From NCBI GenBank assembly GCA_014867205.1, contig WGUO01000006.1, forward strand, positions 40,618 through 104,617: a DNA stretch of 64,000 nucleotides. The letters run 5' to 3'. This stretch comes from Muribaculaceae bacterium (lineage in GTDB: Bacteria > Bacteroidota > Bacteroidia > Bacteroidales > Muribaculaceae). A model generated the notes under the pieces. That model was given only the letters and a program-made list of their open reading frames with translations. It ran no database searches and was not told the DNA's origin. Each line of letters begins with the position of its first letter. The stretch's first letter is position 1. Shown here one piece after another: positions 34,148-43,009 of this stretch. Both the position numbers and the translations under genes were made by a program.

Positions 34148-35082
34148 GAGTGGCGAGCCTTGAACTCAGCAATAAGGCGATCGGTCTCCAGACGGTATTC
34201 GGCATACTGTTCGGCCGACATGAGAATCGGCCGATGATTTGCACGACGCATCAGAGCCTCTCCCTCGCGCAGGTATTCCAGTCCGGCCTCGTCGAGATAT
34301 GTCTGCTTGAGAATCTCCCAGATATATTCTACTGCCTGTTCGGAGGGATGCACGAGGTCTGAGGCATAGAAACGGTAATCGCGCAGGTCGTCGTTAAGGA
34401 TCTCGTAAGCAGGGAAATAACTGCAGCAGTCTTGCCTGTGGCAGATCTCCTCAATCATCACCCTTAGACCGGCTTTCGACAGCCAGTTCTCGGTCAGACC
34501 GTCGCGCACGTGCCTTACAGGGCTGACAGTGAACACGACCTTCAGCTGTGGATAAAGCATACGGAGGTCAGTGATAAAACCGTCCCATAGCCTTACGGAT
34601 TCGTCAATAGAGAGCCTCTCTCTGGAGAAGAGCGACTGTGGCTGTTTATGACAATTCGCGACGACGGTCCTGTCTTTAAGCAGAAAGCAGTTAAGGGTGC
34701 CGAAAGTCACGAACAACACTTGCGATGCTGCAAGCATATCGGTCAGCCGGCGTCTGCGCTGCACGAACTTCGCGATAGCCTCAGAACGAGTTGGAGCCGA
34801 GCCGCTGCTATCAAGCAGCCAGGAGTGAGTCAAGCCGTTGGCCTCAAAAAGGGTGGTTTGAAACGAGGCGTCGGTATTGTCGGGGAAAATGGACAGTTGC
34901 AATATCTTAAGCATCGCCCACGGGTTATACTGCACGCCGAGAGGATTCTCGGCATCCCACATCGCGCCCCGCATGCGTGCGCTGATGTTGTCGGCGAAAC
35001 AGGAGCCGATTGTCAGTAGCGGGAGTTCCGGGCGGAGGGTGATCTCGGATCTTACCGGTTTAAATTCCGTTCTGAATTTCAT
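34141..35082 (-). CDS. GSCFA domain protein
   Basis: The 313-residue cytosolic-looking protein has the name-giving motif LLTIGSCFADNI near residue 27 and NPLGVQYNPWAML shortly after, both typical of the GSCFA family, an SGNH-hydrolase-like group of unknown substrate. Later segments VLFVTFGTLN and VFTVSPVRHVRDG fit the family. No signal peptide is visible. Its 5' leader is a 7-nt repeat array (35083-35117). Confidence 0.9.
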   Translation of the reverse strand: MKFRTEFKPVRSEITLRPELPLLTIGSCFADNISARMRGAMWDAENPLGVQYNPWAMLKILQLSIFPDNTDASFQTTLFEANGLTHSWLLDSSGSAPTRSEAIAKFVQRRRRLTDMLAASQVLFVTFGTLNCFLLKDRTVVANCHKQPQSLFSRERLSIDESVRLWDGFITDLRMLYPQLKVVFTVSPVRHVRDGLTENWLSKAGLRVMIEEICHRQDCCSYFPAYEILNDDLRDYRFYASDLVHPSEQAVEYIWEILKQTYLDEAGLEYLREGEALMRRANHRPILMSAEQYAEYRLETDRLIAEFKARHSR

Positions 35083-35117
35083 GAGAAGGTGTTAGGTGTT
35101 AGGTGTTGGGTGATAGG
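35083..35117 (-). repeat. 7-nt tandem array in the leader of the GSCFA gene
   Basis: Read on the minus strand, five consecutive 7-mers lead straight into the ATG: CCTATCA, CCCAACA, CCTAACA, CCTAACA, CCTTCTC. The tract contains no G on the coding strand. It mirrors the array before the divergent amylase gene. Confidence 0.85.
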
Positions 35118-35137
35118 TGGAGGAGGCTTTCGCCTTG

Positions 35138-35167
35138 CAAAAATAGGGATTGAAAATGATTTGGTCA
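35138..35167 (-). promoter_or_regulatory. Candidate promoter for the GSCFA gene
   Basis: On the minus strand, TTG (35165-35167) lies 19 nt before TATTTTTG (35138-35145), matching TAnnTTTG. The leader would be about 50 nt and would contain the 7-nt array. Confidence 0.55.
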
Positions 35168-35210
35168 AGTCAAATTGAAGGATTGGTGTGGAATTGGTTA
35201 TTTACTGCTA

Positions 35211-35241
35211 TTGGAATTAAGAAATAATAGCAGTAATTTTG
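35211..35241 (+). promoter_or_regulatory. Candidate promoter for the SusA-like amylase gene
   Basis: TTG (35211-35213) and TAATTTTG (35234-35241) are 20 nt apart, a good Bacteroidetes match. Transcription would begin near 35247, giving a leader of about 120 nt that includes the whole heptamer array. Confidence 0.65.
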
Positions 35242-35286
35242 CAGGTGTATAGCAACCGGTGGCCAAAGGCACACCGGCACTCAACA

Positions 35287-35363
35287 CCTAAAACCCTAAA
35301 CCCTAAACCCAAAACTCAAAACTCAAAACTCAAAACTCAAAACTCTAAACCTTAAACATTAAG
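35287..35363 (+). repeat. Eleven-unit 7-nt tandem array in the leader of the amylase gene
   Basis: Consecutive 7-mers are CCTAAAA, CCCTAAA (twice), CCCAAAA, CTCAAAA (four times), CTCTAAA, CCTTAAA and CATTAAG, ending 6 nt before the ATG. The first ten units have no G. The first units resemble telomere-like CCCTAAA, but this is a leader, not a chromosome end. Confidence 0.9.
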
Positions 35364-35369
35364 CCTCAT

Positions 35370-37235
35370 ATGAAAAAACTATCGACACTTGCGCTGGGAC
35401 TGCTGGCGGGTGTGGCTTCGGTATTCGGAGCCGGAAAAGATGTGTCACAGGTCAGCGTGGAGCCTCCCTACTGGTGGGTCGGCATGGCCAACGACACACT
35501 TCAGATTGTTGTGAACGGCCCCGGCATAGCCGACGCCGATTTTTCAGTCAACTATGCCGGTGTCCGCCTCGACAGTCAGGTGAAACTCGACTCTAAGAAC
35601 TACAAGTTCCTGTACCTCACGATATCCGATGCCGCCAAGCCGGGCAAGATGAGACTCGAGTATAAACTCAACGGCAAGAAGCAGACTATACCCTACGAAC
35701 TCAAGGCGCGCGACCGCGCCGCCTCGGAATATAAGGGATTTGACGCCGGGGATGTCCTCTATCTCCTTATGCCCGACCGCTTCGCAAAGGGACTTGACGA
35801 CAAGGATATAAAGACAGTCGGAATGGACTATCCCATCGGGGCCGACCGCACCGATCCCAATGCGCGTCACGGCGGCGACATGCGAGGGATCCGTAACCAT
35901 CTCGACTATATCGACTCGCTCGGAGTGACGGCAATATGGGTGTGTCCGGTATTGGAGAACGACATGCCGGGAGGAAGCTATCACGGCTACGCGACCACTG
36001 ACTATTACAGCATTGACCCGCGGTTTGGCTCGAACGAGGAATGGAACGCACTCATAAGCGAGGCTCACAACAAAGGCCTTAAGGTCGTGATGGATATGAT
36101 ATTCAACCATTCAGGCTCCAATCACCGGTGGATGAAAGATGCGCCGAGCGCCGACTGGTACAATCATCCCGAGGGGGATGAGATGACCAACTACCGCCTC
36201 ACTACGGTGCATGACCCCTATGTGTCAGACTATGACCTTGACCACACAGTCAACGCATGGTTCGTGCCCTCGATGCCCGACCTCAACCAGCGCAATCCGC
36301 ATCTGATGAAATATCTGACCCAGAACAGCATATGGTGGATTGAGTCCTCAAAGATAGACGGTATCCGCATGGATACCTATCCCTATGCCGACATGAAGGG
36401 AATGTCGCAATGGGCAGCTGACGTGCTCCGTGAATATCCTGATTTCAACATAGTCGGGGAGTGCTGGTATGCCAATGAGGCAGGCTCCGCGTTCTGGCAG
36501 AGCGGCAACAGGCTCAATCCCGTAGACACACATCTGCCCAGCGTGATGGACTTCTTCTACATACTGAACGGGCGCAAGGCCTTCAGCGACGACACGACGC
36601 CGTGGGGAGGCCTCAACGCTGTCTATGACCATCTTTCGAACGATTTCCTCTTCCCCAATCCGCAGAAGATACTGACATTTCTCGACAATCATGACACCGA
36701 CCGCTTTCTGGCCGAAGAGCCCGACTCGCTCGGACAGTGGAAGCAGGCGATAGCCTTCCTGCTGACATCACGCGGTATCCCGCAGCTTTACTACGGAACG
36801 GAACTGCTCATGAACGGCTCGAAAGAGGGTAGCGACGGCTACGTGCGCCGCGACATGCCGGGCGGATTCCCCGGCGATACAGTCAACGCCTTCACCCGCG
36901 AGGGACGCACTGACAAGCAGAACGAGGCCTGGGATTATCTGTCGAAGATCCTCAACTGGCGACGCGGAGATGCCCGTCAGGTCATGGCCGAGGGCAGCCT
37001 CAAGCACTTCATGCCCCAGAACGGCCTGTATGTTTACAGGCGTAAACTGGGAGACAAGGTGGTGACGGTAATGATGAACGGGCGCGACGTGCCCCTGACA
37101 GTCACGATGGAGCGCACGCTTGAAATCCTGCCCTACGGCACACGTCTGCGCAACATACTGACCGATTCAGATGTTACAATTGAAAAGGAGATGACATTGG
37201 CTCCGCGCGAGGTCATGATACTCCAGAACTGGTGA
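35370..37235 (+). CDS. susA: SusA-like periplasmic alpha-amylase/neopullulanase (GH13)
   Basis: The enzyme degrades maltodextrins in the periplasm. It has 621 residues with a signal peptide ending near VFG/AG and an N-terminal cyclomaltodextrinase-type domain beginning VSVEPPYWWVGM. The catalytic barrel has the nucleophile Asp335 (DGIRMDTYPYAD), acid/base Glu364 (NIVGECW) and FLDNHDTDR near residue 437. SusC/SusD-type genes are not adjacent in this window, so it is not in a full starch-utilisation operon here. A ClC gene follows 50 nt later. Confidence 0.9.
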   Translation: MKKLSTLALGLLAGVASVFGAGKDVSQVSVEPPYWWVGMANDTLQIVVNGPGIADADFSVNYAGVRLDSQVKLDSKNYKFLYLTISDAAKPGKMRLEYKLNGKKQTIPYELKARDRAASEYKGFDAGDVLYLLMPDRFAKGLDDKDIKTVGMDYPIGADRTDPNARHGGDMRGIRNHLDYIDSLGVTAIWVCPVLENDMPGGSYHGYATTDYYSIDPRFGSNEEWNALISEAHNKGLKVVMDMIFNHSGSNHRWMKDAPSADWYNHPEGDEMTNYRLTTVHDPYVSDYDLDHTVNAWFVPSMPDLNQRNPHLMKYLTQNSIWWIESSKIDGIRMDTYPYADMKGMSQWAADVLREYPDFNIVGECWYANEAGSAFWQSGNRLNPVDTHLPSVMDFFYILNGRKAFSDDTTPWGGLNAVYDHLSNDFLFPNPQKILTFLDNHDTDRFLAEEPDSLGQWKQAIAFLLTSRGIPQLYYGTELLMNGSKEGSDGYVRRDMPGGFPGDTVNAFTREGRTDKQNEAWDYLSKILNWRRGDARQVMAEGSLKHFMPQNGLYVYRRKLGDKVVTVMMNGRDVPLTVTMERTLEILPYGTRLRNILTDSDVTIEKEMTLAPREVMILQNW

Positions 37236-37285
37236 ATCCGGCGAGCTGCCTTATGTTGGCCGCGCGGACACTGAAATAAGATTCC

Positions 37286-38737
37286 ATGACAGGCGAACAG
37301 AAAGGCAGAATAAGCGAACTCGGCCGTACGGCCCGTGCCGCCCACGCAGGCTATCTGCGGTGGCAGAACCGACATATACCGGACAGTCTGCTTCTTGTGC
37401 TGATAGCTGTGGTGCTCGGAGTGCTGACCGGCATCTCCGCGGCGGCCCTGAAGCGGCTTATCAGAATGATAAACGACTCCATACTGGCGGGCGTCCATCT
37501 CGACCGGCCCAATATCCGGTACCTGATCTGGCCGCTCGCCGGCATACTTTTGACAAGCATATATCAGCGGTATGTGGTGCGGGGCAACATAGGCAGCGGC
37601 ACGCGTGTCATCAGGCAGGCCATTGACTCGCGCCAGTTCCGGTTGAGTCCGTTCACGATATTCAACCCGGTGATAGGTTGCTCGCTTACCATCGGCTGCG
37701 GCGCATCGGGAGGATCCGAGGGCCCGACGGCACTGAGCGGAGCCGCCATAGGGAGTTGCGTCGGCAGGTGGTTCGGACTGTCGGAGGCATGGCTCCGGCT
37801 GCTCGTCGCAATAGGTGGAGGCGCCGGCATCGCTGCGATATTCAAGTCGCCCGTCGGGGGTGTGCTGTTCACGCTCGAGGTGTTGCAGATGGAGATGACG
37901 TCGCTGCCCGTGATCGCGCTCTTCATAGCCTGCATACTGTCGTCGACCACGGCCTATATGCTGAGCGACTTCACGTTTGACATCCATTTCATACAATACA
38001 TGCCGGTCGAGACGCGGACACTCGGCTGGGTAGCCCTGCTCGGCTTGTTCTGCGGCCTGTACAGCATATATTACAATGTCACGAAAAACAAAACGTCCCG
38101 TTGGTTCTCGTCGATACGCAACCCGTGGGCAGGAGCGCTGGTGACGGGTGGGCTGCTGGCGGCATGTGTGTTTCTTTTCCCGCTGCTGTATGGCGAGGGC
38201 TTCGGACTGATCACGTCGCTTGTCAACGGAGAAGATGTATCGTTCACTGCATCGGGACTTTTCGCCGCACGCCATACGCCGATGTGGATGTTCATCTCGA
38301 TTGTGGCGATTCTGCTTCTCAAGGGCGTCCTGGTATCGGCATCCTACTCACGCGGAGGAGTGGCCGGAGACTTTGTGCCCACATTCTTTGCCGGCGCTCT
38401 GGCCGGATATTTGTTTGCCATGGTGTGCAACAGGTGGCTATCCGCCGACATTCCCCCCTGGTATTTCTCTCTGATAGGCATGGGAGCCGTCATGGCCGGC
38501 ACGATACATGCGCCGCTGATGGCGATTTTCGTGCTGTGCGAGACCACCAACACCTATGGATATATTCTCCCCTATCTGATAGCGGTGTCCATATCATATG
38601 CCACTGTAAAGATCATAACGCCACGCTCCTGGTACGCCGAGCTTGGTCACGATGATGTCATGGCGCTTATGGCCGCGCGCCAGACACCGATTCTCCGGTC
38701 GTCGCTCGGCAGGCCGAACGGTCAGAAACGCAAATAG
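37286..38737 (+). CDS. ClC family chloride channel/transporter
   Basis: The 483-residue protein has about 10-12 membrane segments and no CBS domains. The gating Glu145 is present in SGGSEGPTALSG (GxEGP), and GVAGDFVPTFFAG matches the GxFxP motif. The GSGIP motif reads GSGTR. The position of the inner proton-path glutamate (E203 of the E. coli antiporter) appears to be Val199 in FTLEVLQ, so classical chloride/proton exchange may not operate. The 3' end overlaps the convergent small exported gene by 16 nt. Confidence 0.9.
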   Translation: MTGEQKGRISELGRTARAAHAGYLRWQNRHIPDSLLLVLIAVVLGVLTGISAAALKRLIRMINDSILAGVHLDRPNIRYLIWPLAGILLTSIYQRYVVRGNIGSGTRVIRQAIDSRQFRLSPFTIFNPVIGCSLTIGCGASGGSEGPTALSGAAIGSCVGRWFGLSEAWLRLLVAIGGGAGIAAIFKSPVGGVLFTLEVLQMEMTSLPVIALFIACILSSTTAYMLSDFTFDIHFIQYMPVETRTLGWVALLGLFCGLYSIYYNVTKNKTSRWFSSIRNPWAGALVTGGLLAACVFLFPLLYGEGFGLITSLVNGEDVSFTASGLFAARHTPMWMFISIVAILLLKGVLVSASYSRGGVAGDFVPTFFAGALAGYLFAMVCNRWLSADIPPWYFSLIGMGAVMAGTIHAPLMAIFVLCETTNTYGYILPYLIAVSISYATVKIITPRSWYAELGHDDVMALMAARQTPILRSSLGRPNGQKRK

Positions 38738-39231
38738 AACGATATGGGGTCGAACACAACCGTATAGGGAGTTCCTCCGCGCCGCGACGGGGTGCTTTGC
38801 TCGTAATAGAAAGTCTTCTGACTGTCCCAGGATGGAACATCGGCATGGCGGGTCTCACCCGGCGGAATATCGCATGACAGCCGGATGAAACGCTTGTGCA
38901 GCTGGCGGCCGTCGGGCATAAGATATTCGATATACATGGTGACGCCGCTCATGGTGCGGTCTGTATTGTTGGTGATGAAGAAGGACTCCGACGCGCTCTG
39001 CTGCGCCTTGTCGTATCCAGAGAAGGCAATCTGCGAGAGATTGTAGCCATTGTTACAGTCGGCACACTGCGAGGCCACCATAAAGCTGCCGCGCACCATT
39101 TCCTGTTCGGTCTTGGAATCGGAATCCTTCTCCACATTCAGGCGATATCCCTTCTTGCGGGCGAGGCAGTCGGAAGCAGTCAGCAGACATGCCGCGAGCG
39201 TCGCGGCCAATAGCACTTTATTTATTTTCAT
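38722..39231 (-). CDS. Exported protein of unknown function (169 aa)
   Basis: The signal peptide runs to about LLTASDCLA. The mature part has a CADCNNG pair of cysteines, a beta-rich middle (VTMYIEYLMPDGRQLHKRF) resembling periplasmic immunoglobulin-like folds, and ends in aromatic PISFYLRF. I do not recognise a family. It is the last gene of the parE cluster, 9 nt after the next small exported gene. Confidence 0.75.
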   Translation of the reverse strand: MKINKVLLAATLAACLLTASDCLARKKGYRLNVEKDSDSKTEQEMVRGSFMVASQCADCNNGYNLSQIAFSGYDKAQQSASESFFITNNTDRTMSGVTMYIEYLMPDGRQLHKRFIRLSCDIPPGETRHADVPSWDSQKTFYYEQSTPSRRGGTPYTVVFDPISFYLRF

Positions 39232-39240
39232 GTTAAGGTA

Positions 39241-39789
39241 TTACAGGTAATCGGGCTGTCTGAGAGATGGCTCAGGATAAATGCGCACCATTCCTCTGGG
39301 CAGTGATTCAAGCGGGTCCTTGAGGCTTACTCTCACAGCGCGCCAGAAAGAGGGTAGAAACCATCTGCCTGCAAGGGAGAATTGCAATTTCCGACCTTTT
39401 ACTACAATCGAGTTGTCTTTCTCAGTGAGTTCGGCGAGGCATTTGGCCATGTCGGCGAGAATACCCTTCTGCCGGGAGCGGAAGAGCGCCATCTCGAACT
39501 TGGTGGGTACGGGCGACGCCTGCATGTAGCCTATGGTCTCGCCCGGTGCGAGGCGCGTGTCGGGCGAGTCTACCACCACTATGTCGTAGCGGTTCTCATA
39601 GGCCATCGAGCGGCAGACCAGTACGCGTGTCTGGTCGTCAGGATACTCCCAGATGCCCTCGACGCGGTGAAGCATCGTGTGGTCGCACCAGTCGCGGGCC
39701 GCGCCCAGGTCGCATATCGTGTCGGCGTCGGCGGCAAGGAAAGATATCGCGACAAGCGCCAGAGTCACATAAAGACCTCGCATTACCAT
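39241..39789 (-). CDS. Exported protein of unknown function (182 aa)
   Basis: The signal peptide is MRGLYVTLALVAISFLAADA. The mature protein has cysteines in TICDLGAARDWCDH and VCRSMAYENRYD, then a positively charged end (FLPSFWRAVRVSLKDP). No known domain is recognised. It starts one base after the DUF3078 gene stops, so translation is probably coupled. Confidence 0.75.
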   Translation of the reverse strand: MVMRGLYVTLALVAISFLAADADTICDLGAARDWCDHTMLHRVEGIWEYPDDQTRVLVCRSMAYENRYDIVVVDSPDTRLAPGETIGYMQASPVPTKFEMALFRSRQKGILADMAKCLAELTEKDNSIVVKGRKLQFSLAGRWFLPSFWRAVRVSLKDPLESLPRGMVRIYPEPSLRQPDYL

Positions 39790-39790
39790 A

Positions 39791-41320
39791 TTATTTAGTA
39801 GAGAATGAGTATGATATGCCCACGCTCAGGATTTCCTTGAGCATCAGTTTGCGCCATCCGCGGTCAACGCTCGAGTCGGCTGAGGTGTCATATCGCAGGT
39901 GAGCATAAATCTGGGTGGAGAAGAGGCGAGAGAACTGGAAGTTGAGGGTGTTCTCCCAGTCTGCCTGAATCAGCCTGTAGTCCGAGAAGAAGAACAGTTT
40001 TGTGGTGTATGTTGTGTTCCCCCAGAGTTTTGCGTAGAAATTTACCTCAGCGTTGCTACCGATCTCGTTAACCCACTTGCGGCCCGGCTTGATGCCGAAT
40101 TGCGCATGGTCGACCTGGCGGTCGATGCAGGTCTTGAGGTTGTAAGAGACCGGCGATACGGAAGCCGAGAACTTCAGCGTCTTGGCCTCGTTCTCCTTGG
40201 TGTAGGTCATACCGATACCGAGGTTGAGCTCACCCGGCGAGAGGAAGGAGGCCGTCCGGGTCGGTGAGTTGGCCGGGTAACTGCGCAGGAACTGCGTCTT
40301 GAACTGTGCCAGAAACGAATAAAACCAGTTGTGGATGGCCTTGTATCCCGCCTTCAGGTTATACTGGAAGAGATCCTGCGAGACAGAATACTTGTGAAAC
40401 TCGTCGTCGGGGGTCGAGTTGATGGCCAGTTTATAAGAGACAGTGCTCTGGAACATCGTCTTGGGATGGTAGACGGGGTTAAGCTGAACATCCCAGAGAA
40501 AGTTCCCGAGGAACGCCAGATAACTGTTGCCTCCCTGATACCAGTTGCCCGACACATATGCCTGGGAGAGCTGCAGCGCGATGTTGAAGGTATGCAGCCA
40601 GTTGATGCGGCCGCCATTGGCATGCACGGGGAGTTGCTCGCTCATCTTGACCTCAGGCAGGTCGAGGCGTTTCAGGAAGCCCCTGAAAGAGTAGTCCTCC
40701 TCGGGAAGTCTCGGGGGCTCGGGTAGATCCCAGTAGGCATACTCGATATATGAAGGATTGTCGAGCATATACTGATACACGAAATCCTCCTGAAGCCTAT
40801 AGGAGTCAAGTGACTTTCGAAGCCAGTCAGGGAGTACCGAGCCGAACGCCACCGGAAGTTCCTCGCGTGCGGGAATCGGTTGCTCCGATATTCCGGGGAC
40901 CCGAATGGAATCGGATGCCATCAGGATATCCGGGTGTTCAGCGGCGTTTATGCTGTCCTCTCTTTCACGGTCAGTCAGGTCTGGAGCCGCAGGATCCGAC
41001 ACAACACTGTCTCGCCAGACGTCGGCTGCCACCTGCGGGTCAGGAAAATGGGAGAACCTTCGCGGATGCAGCAGATTGCGGTACCCCTTGAATACCCTCG
41101 GGCATAGGGATTTGTTGATGGGCGTCGTGTATATCTCACCCGACAGGTCGGGGAATATGAGGGCCTCAGGCAAGTCTGCGCTGGCAGTGGTGTCAATGAC
41201 CTGCAGACCCGGCTCACCCGCCAGGTCGGGGCGGGTGAGGCCAGGGTTGAAATATTGCCCGCATAATGCGAAAGGCATAAGGGCCAGGATACAGGCGGGA
41301 AAAACTAATCTCGTCTTCAT
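39791..41320 (-). CDS. DUF3078-like outer-membrane beta-barrel protein
   Basis: The 509-residue protein has a signal peptide (PACILALMPFALCG) and a proline-rich N-terminal half. Its C-terminal barrel has typical strands, for example NIALQLSQAYVSGNWYQGG, YKAIHNWFYSFLAQFKTQF and LSVGISYSFSTK with an aromatic end. DUF3078 barrels are common in Bacteroidetes, but their substrate is unknown. It is 18 nt after the S41 protease and tightly followed by two small exported genes. Confidence 0.8.
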   Translation of the reverse strand: MKTRLVFPACILALMPFALCGQYFNPGLTRPDLAGEPGLQVIDTTASADLPEALIFPDLSGEIYTTPINKSLCPRVFKGYRNLLHPRRFSHFPDPQVAADVWRDSVVSDPAAPDLTDREREDSINAAEHPDILMASDSIRVPGISEQPIPAREELPVAFGSVLPDWLRKSLDSYRLQEDFVYQYMLDNPSYIEYAYWDLPEPPRLPEEDYSFRGFLKRLDLPEVKMSEQLPVHANGGRINWLHTFNIALQLSQAYVSGNWYQGGNSYLAFLGNFLWDVQLNPVYHPKTMFQSTVSYKLAINSTPDDEFHKYSVSQDLFQYNLKAGYKAIHNWFYSFLAQFKTQFLRSYPANSPTRTASFLSPGELNLGIGMTYTKENEAKTLKFSASVSPVSYNLKTCIDRQVDHAQFGIKPGRKWVNEIGSNAEVNFYAKLWGNTTYTTKLFFFSDYRLIQADWENTLNFQFSRLFSTQIYAHLRYDTSADSSVDRGWRKLMLKEILSVGISYSFSTK

Positions 41321-41338
41321 GAGCAGGGTAGTGTCCGG

Positions 41339-42943
41339 TCACTTCGGTTTCGACAGAATCTTGTCGTAATCGTCGGAGTTTATGACTCTGAGAGCCTCGC
41401 GGAATATCGGATCGTAGCCATTGTAGACCTTGAAGTAAGTCGCCTGGTCGTAAATGTCGCGGCCGATCAGGGCCTTCATTATCATCTTGAAAAGAGGCTC
41501 GCTCTGCTTTGACTGTTCCTCGTTGAACTCCACTCCCTCCTTGGTCGCGAGGTCGAAGAGGCGCGTCAGCATCTCGGGCGTCACCTCGAATCCGTTGACA
41601 AAGTCAGTGTCGGTCTTATACCTGCGGGCAATTTCCTTTCGGTTCTCGTCGACATATTTGATTGTGAACTGATTGATGACCCCCTTTGCCACCACGTCAC
41701 GGTAATACTTGGTGAAGTCGGCAGTGTCGAGCGGCACAAACACGTCGGGTGAGATGCCTCCGCCGCCATAGATTGTACGGCCAAGGCGCAGAGTCTTCAC
41801 CTTAAGCGAGTCGATATATTTGATAGAGTCGGCATGCATGAGCTCGCCGCTGTTGAGACGGTCGATAATGTCGTGTCGGTATCCCTCCTGGTCTCCCTTG
41901 GTGTAGGGTTTCTGTATGTCACGGCCGGTGGGGGTATAATAATGGGCGACAGTCAGGCGAATCATGGATCCGTCGGGGAAAGGCATCGGTCGCTGCACGA
42001 GACCCTTGCCGAAGGTACGACGGCCCACCACCACGCCGCGGTCCCAGTCCTGGATTGCTCCGGATGTAATCTCCGATGCCGAGGCACTGTACTGGTTGAC
42101 CATGACCACGAGACGCCCGTCGCCAAACAGCGGCTTTGGCGACTGCGGGTGAGCCTGGAAATCATGACGAGGAGACCTGCGCCCCTCTGTATAGACTGCC
42201 ATGCGGCCCGGCTCGAGCACCTCGCCGAGCATGTCGACGGCTGCGTTGAGATAACCGCCGCCGTTATCGACGAGGTCAAGTATGAGTTGCGACATGCCCT
42301 GCTTCTTCAGGTCATTCACAGCCTTTGTGAACTCGTTGATGGTTTCGGCTCCGAACTTGTTGACGCGGATGTAGCCGGTCTTGGGATCGACCATATAGGC
42401 CGCATCTATGCTGTAGATGGGAATGTCGGCGCGGGTGATACGGAAGTCGATGCTGTCATTACGGCCGGCGTTACGTCGGAGCACCTTGACATTGACGTCG
42501 GTGCCTTTCGGGCCGCGCAGGCGTTTCATGATGTCGGAGTTCTTCATCTTGACACCCGCGATCGAGGTATCATTGACAGAGATGATGCGGTCGCCGGCAA
42601 GAATGCCGACTCGCTCAGACGGCCCTCCCGACACTGTCTGGATCACATAAAGAGTATCCTTGTTCATATTGAACGTGATGCCGATACCGCTGAAGTTTCC
42701 GGCAAGCGGCTCGTTGAGCTCGCGGGTCTCCTCGGCTGTAGAGTAAGCCGAATGGGGGTCAAGTTCCTCAAGCATGCTGCGTATTGCGGTCTCGACAAGT
42801 CTGTTCTCGTTGACGGTGTCAACATAGTAGTCAGCGACCATCTTCTCGGTGTACCAGAGTTTCTGACTCGGGTCCATTTTCTGCTGTGCGAACAGCCCGA
42901 AGGCGATGCAGGCGCCTAAAACGATGTATATTAGTTTCTTCAT
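41339..42943 (-). CDS. S41 family C-terminal processing peptidase
   Basis: The 534-residue protein has an N-terminal hydrophobic segment and a PDZ domain (GIGITFNMNKDTLYVIQ through VLRRNAGRND). The protease core has LILDLVDNGGGYLNAA, the Ser motif QYSASASEITSG and the Lys motif GRRTFGKGLVQRP. Such enzymes trim or degrade periplasmic proteins. In Bacteroidales it commonly follows coaD, as here. Confidence 0.93.
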   Translation of the reverse strand: MKKLIYIVLGACIAFGLFAQQKMDPSQKLWYTEKMVADYYVDTVNENRLVETAIRSMLEELDPHSAYSTAEETRELNEPLAGNFSGIGITFNMNKDTLYVIQTVSGGPSERVGILAGDRIISVNDTSIAGVKMKNSDIMKRLRGPKGTDVNVKVLRRNAGRNDSIDFRITRADIPIYSIDAAYMVDPKTGYIRVNKFGAETINEFTKAVNDLKKQGMSQLILDLVDNGGGYLNAAVDMLGEVLEPGRMAVYTEGRRSPRHDFQAHPQSPKPLFGDGRLVVMVNQYSASASEITSGAIQDWDRGVVVGRRTFGKGLVQRPMPFPDGSMIRLTVAHYYTPTGRDIQKPYTKGDQEGYRHDIIDRLNSGELMHADSIKYIDSLKVKTLRLGRTIYGGGGISPDVFVPLDTADFTKYYRDVVAKGVINQFTIKYVDENRKEIARRYKTDTDFVNGFEVTPEMLTRLFDLATKEGVEFNEEQSKQSEPLFKMIMKALIGRDIYDQATYFKVYNGYDPIFREALRVINSDDYDKILSKPK

Positions 42944-43009
42944 AATCAGTTGTTGTCAGTTTATCCATTCGGGGTGACGCGGTCGTGGGGGCGTCACTTC
43001 CGATGTGGC

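Noticed and set aside
35287..35345. CRISPR array or chromosome-end telomere
   Set aside because: Units are 7 nt with no spacers, and the array sits in a gene leader in the middle of the chromosome.
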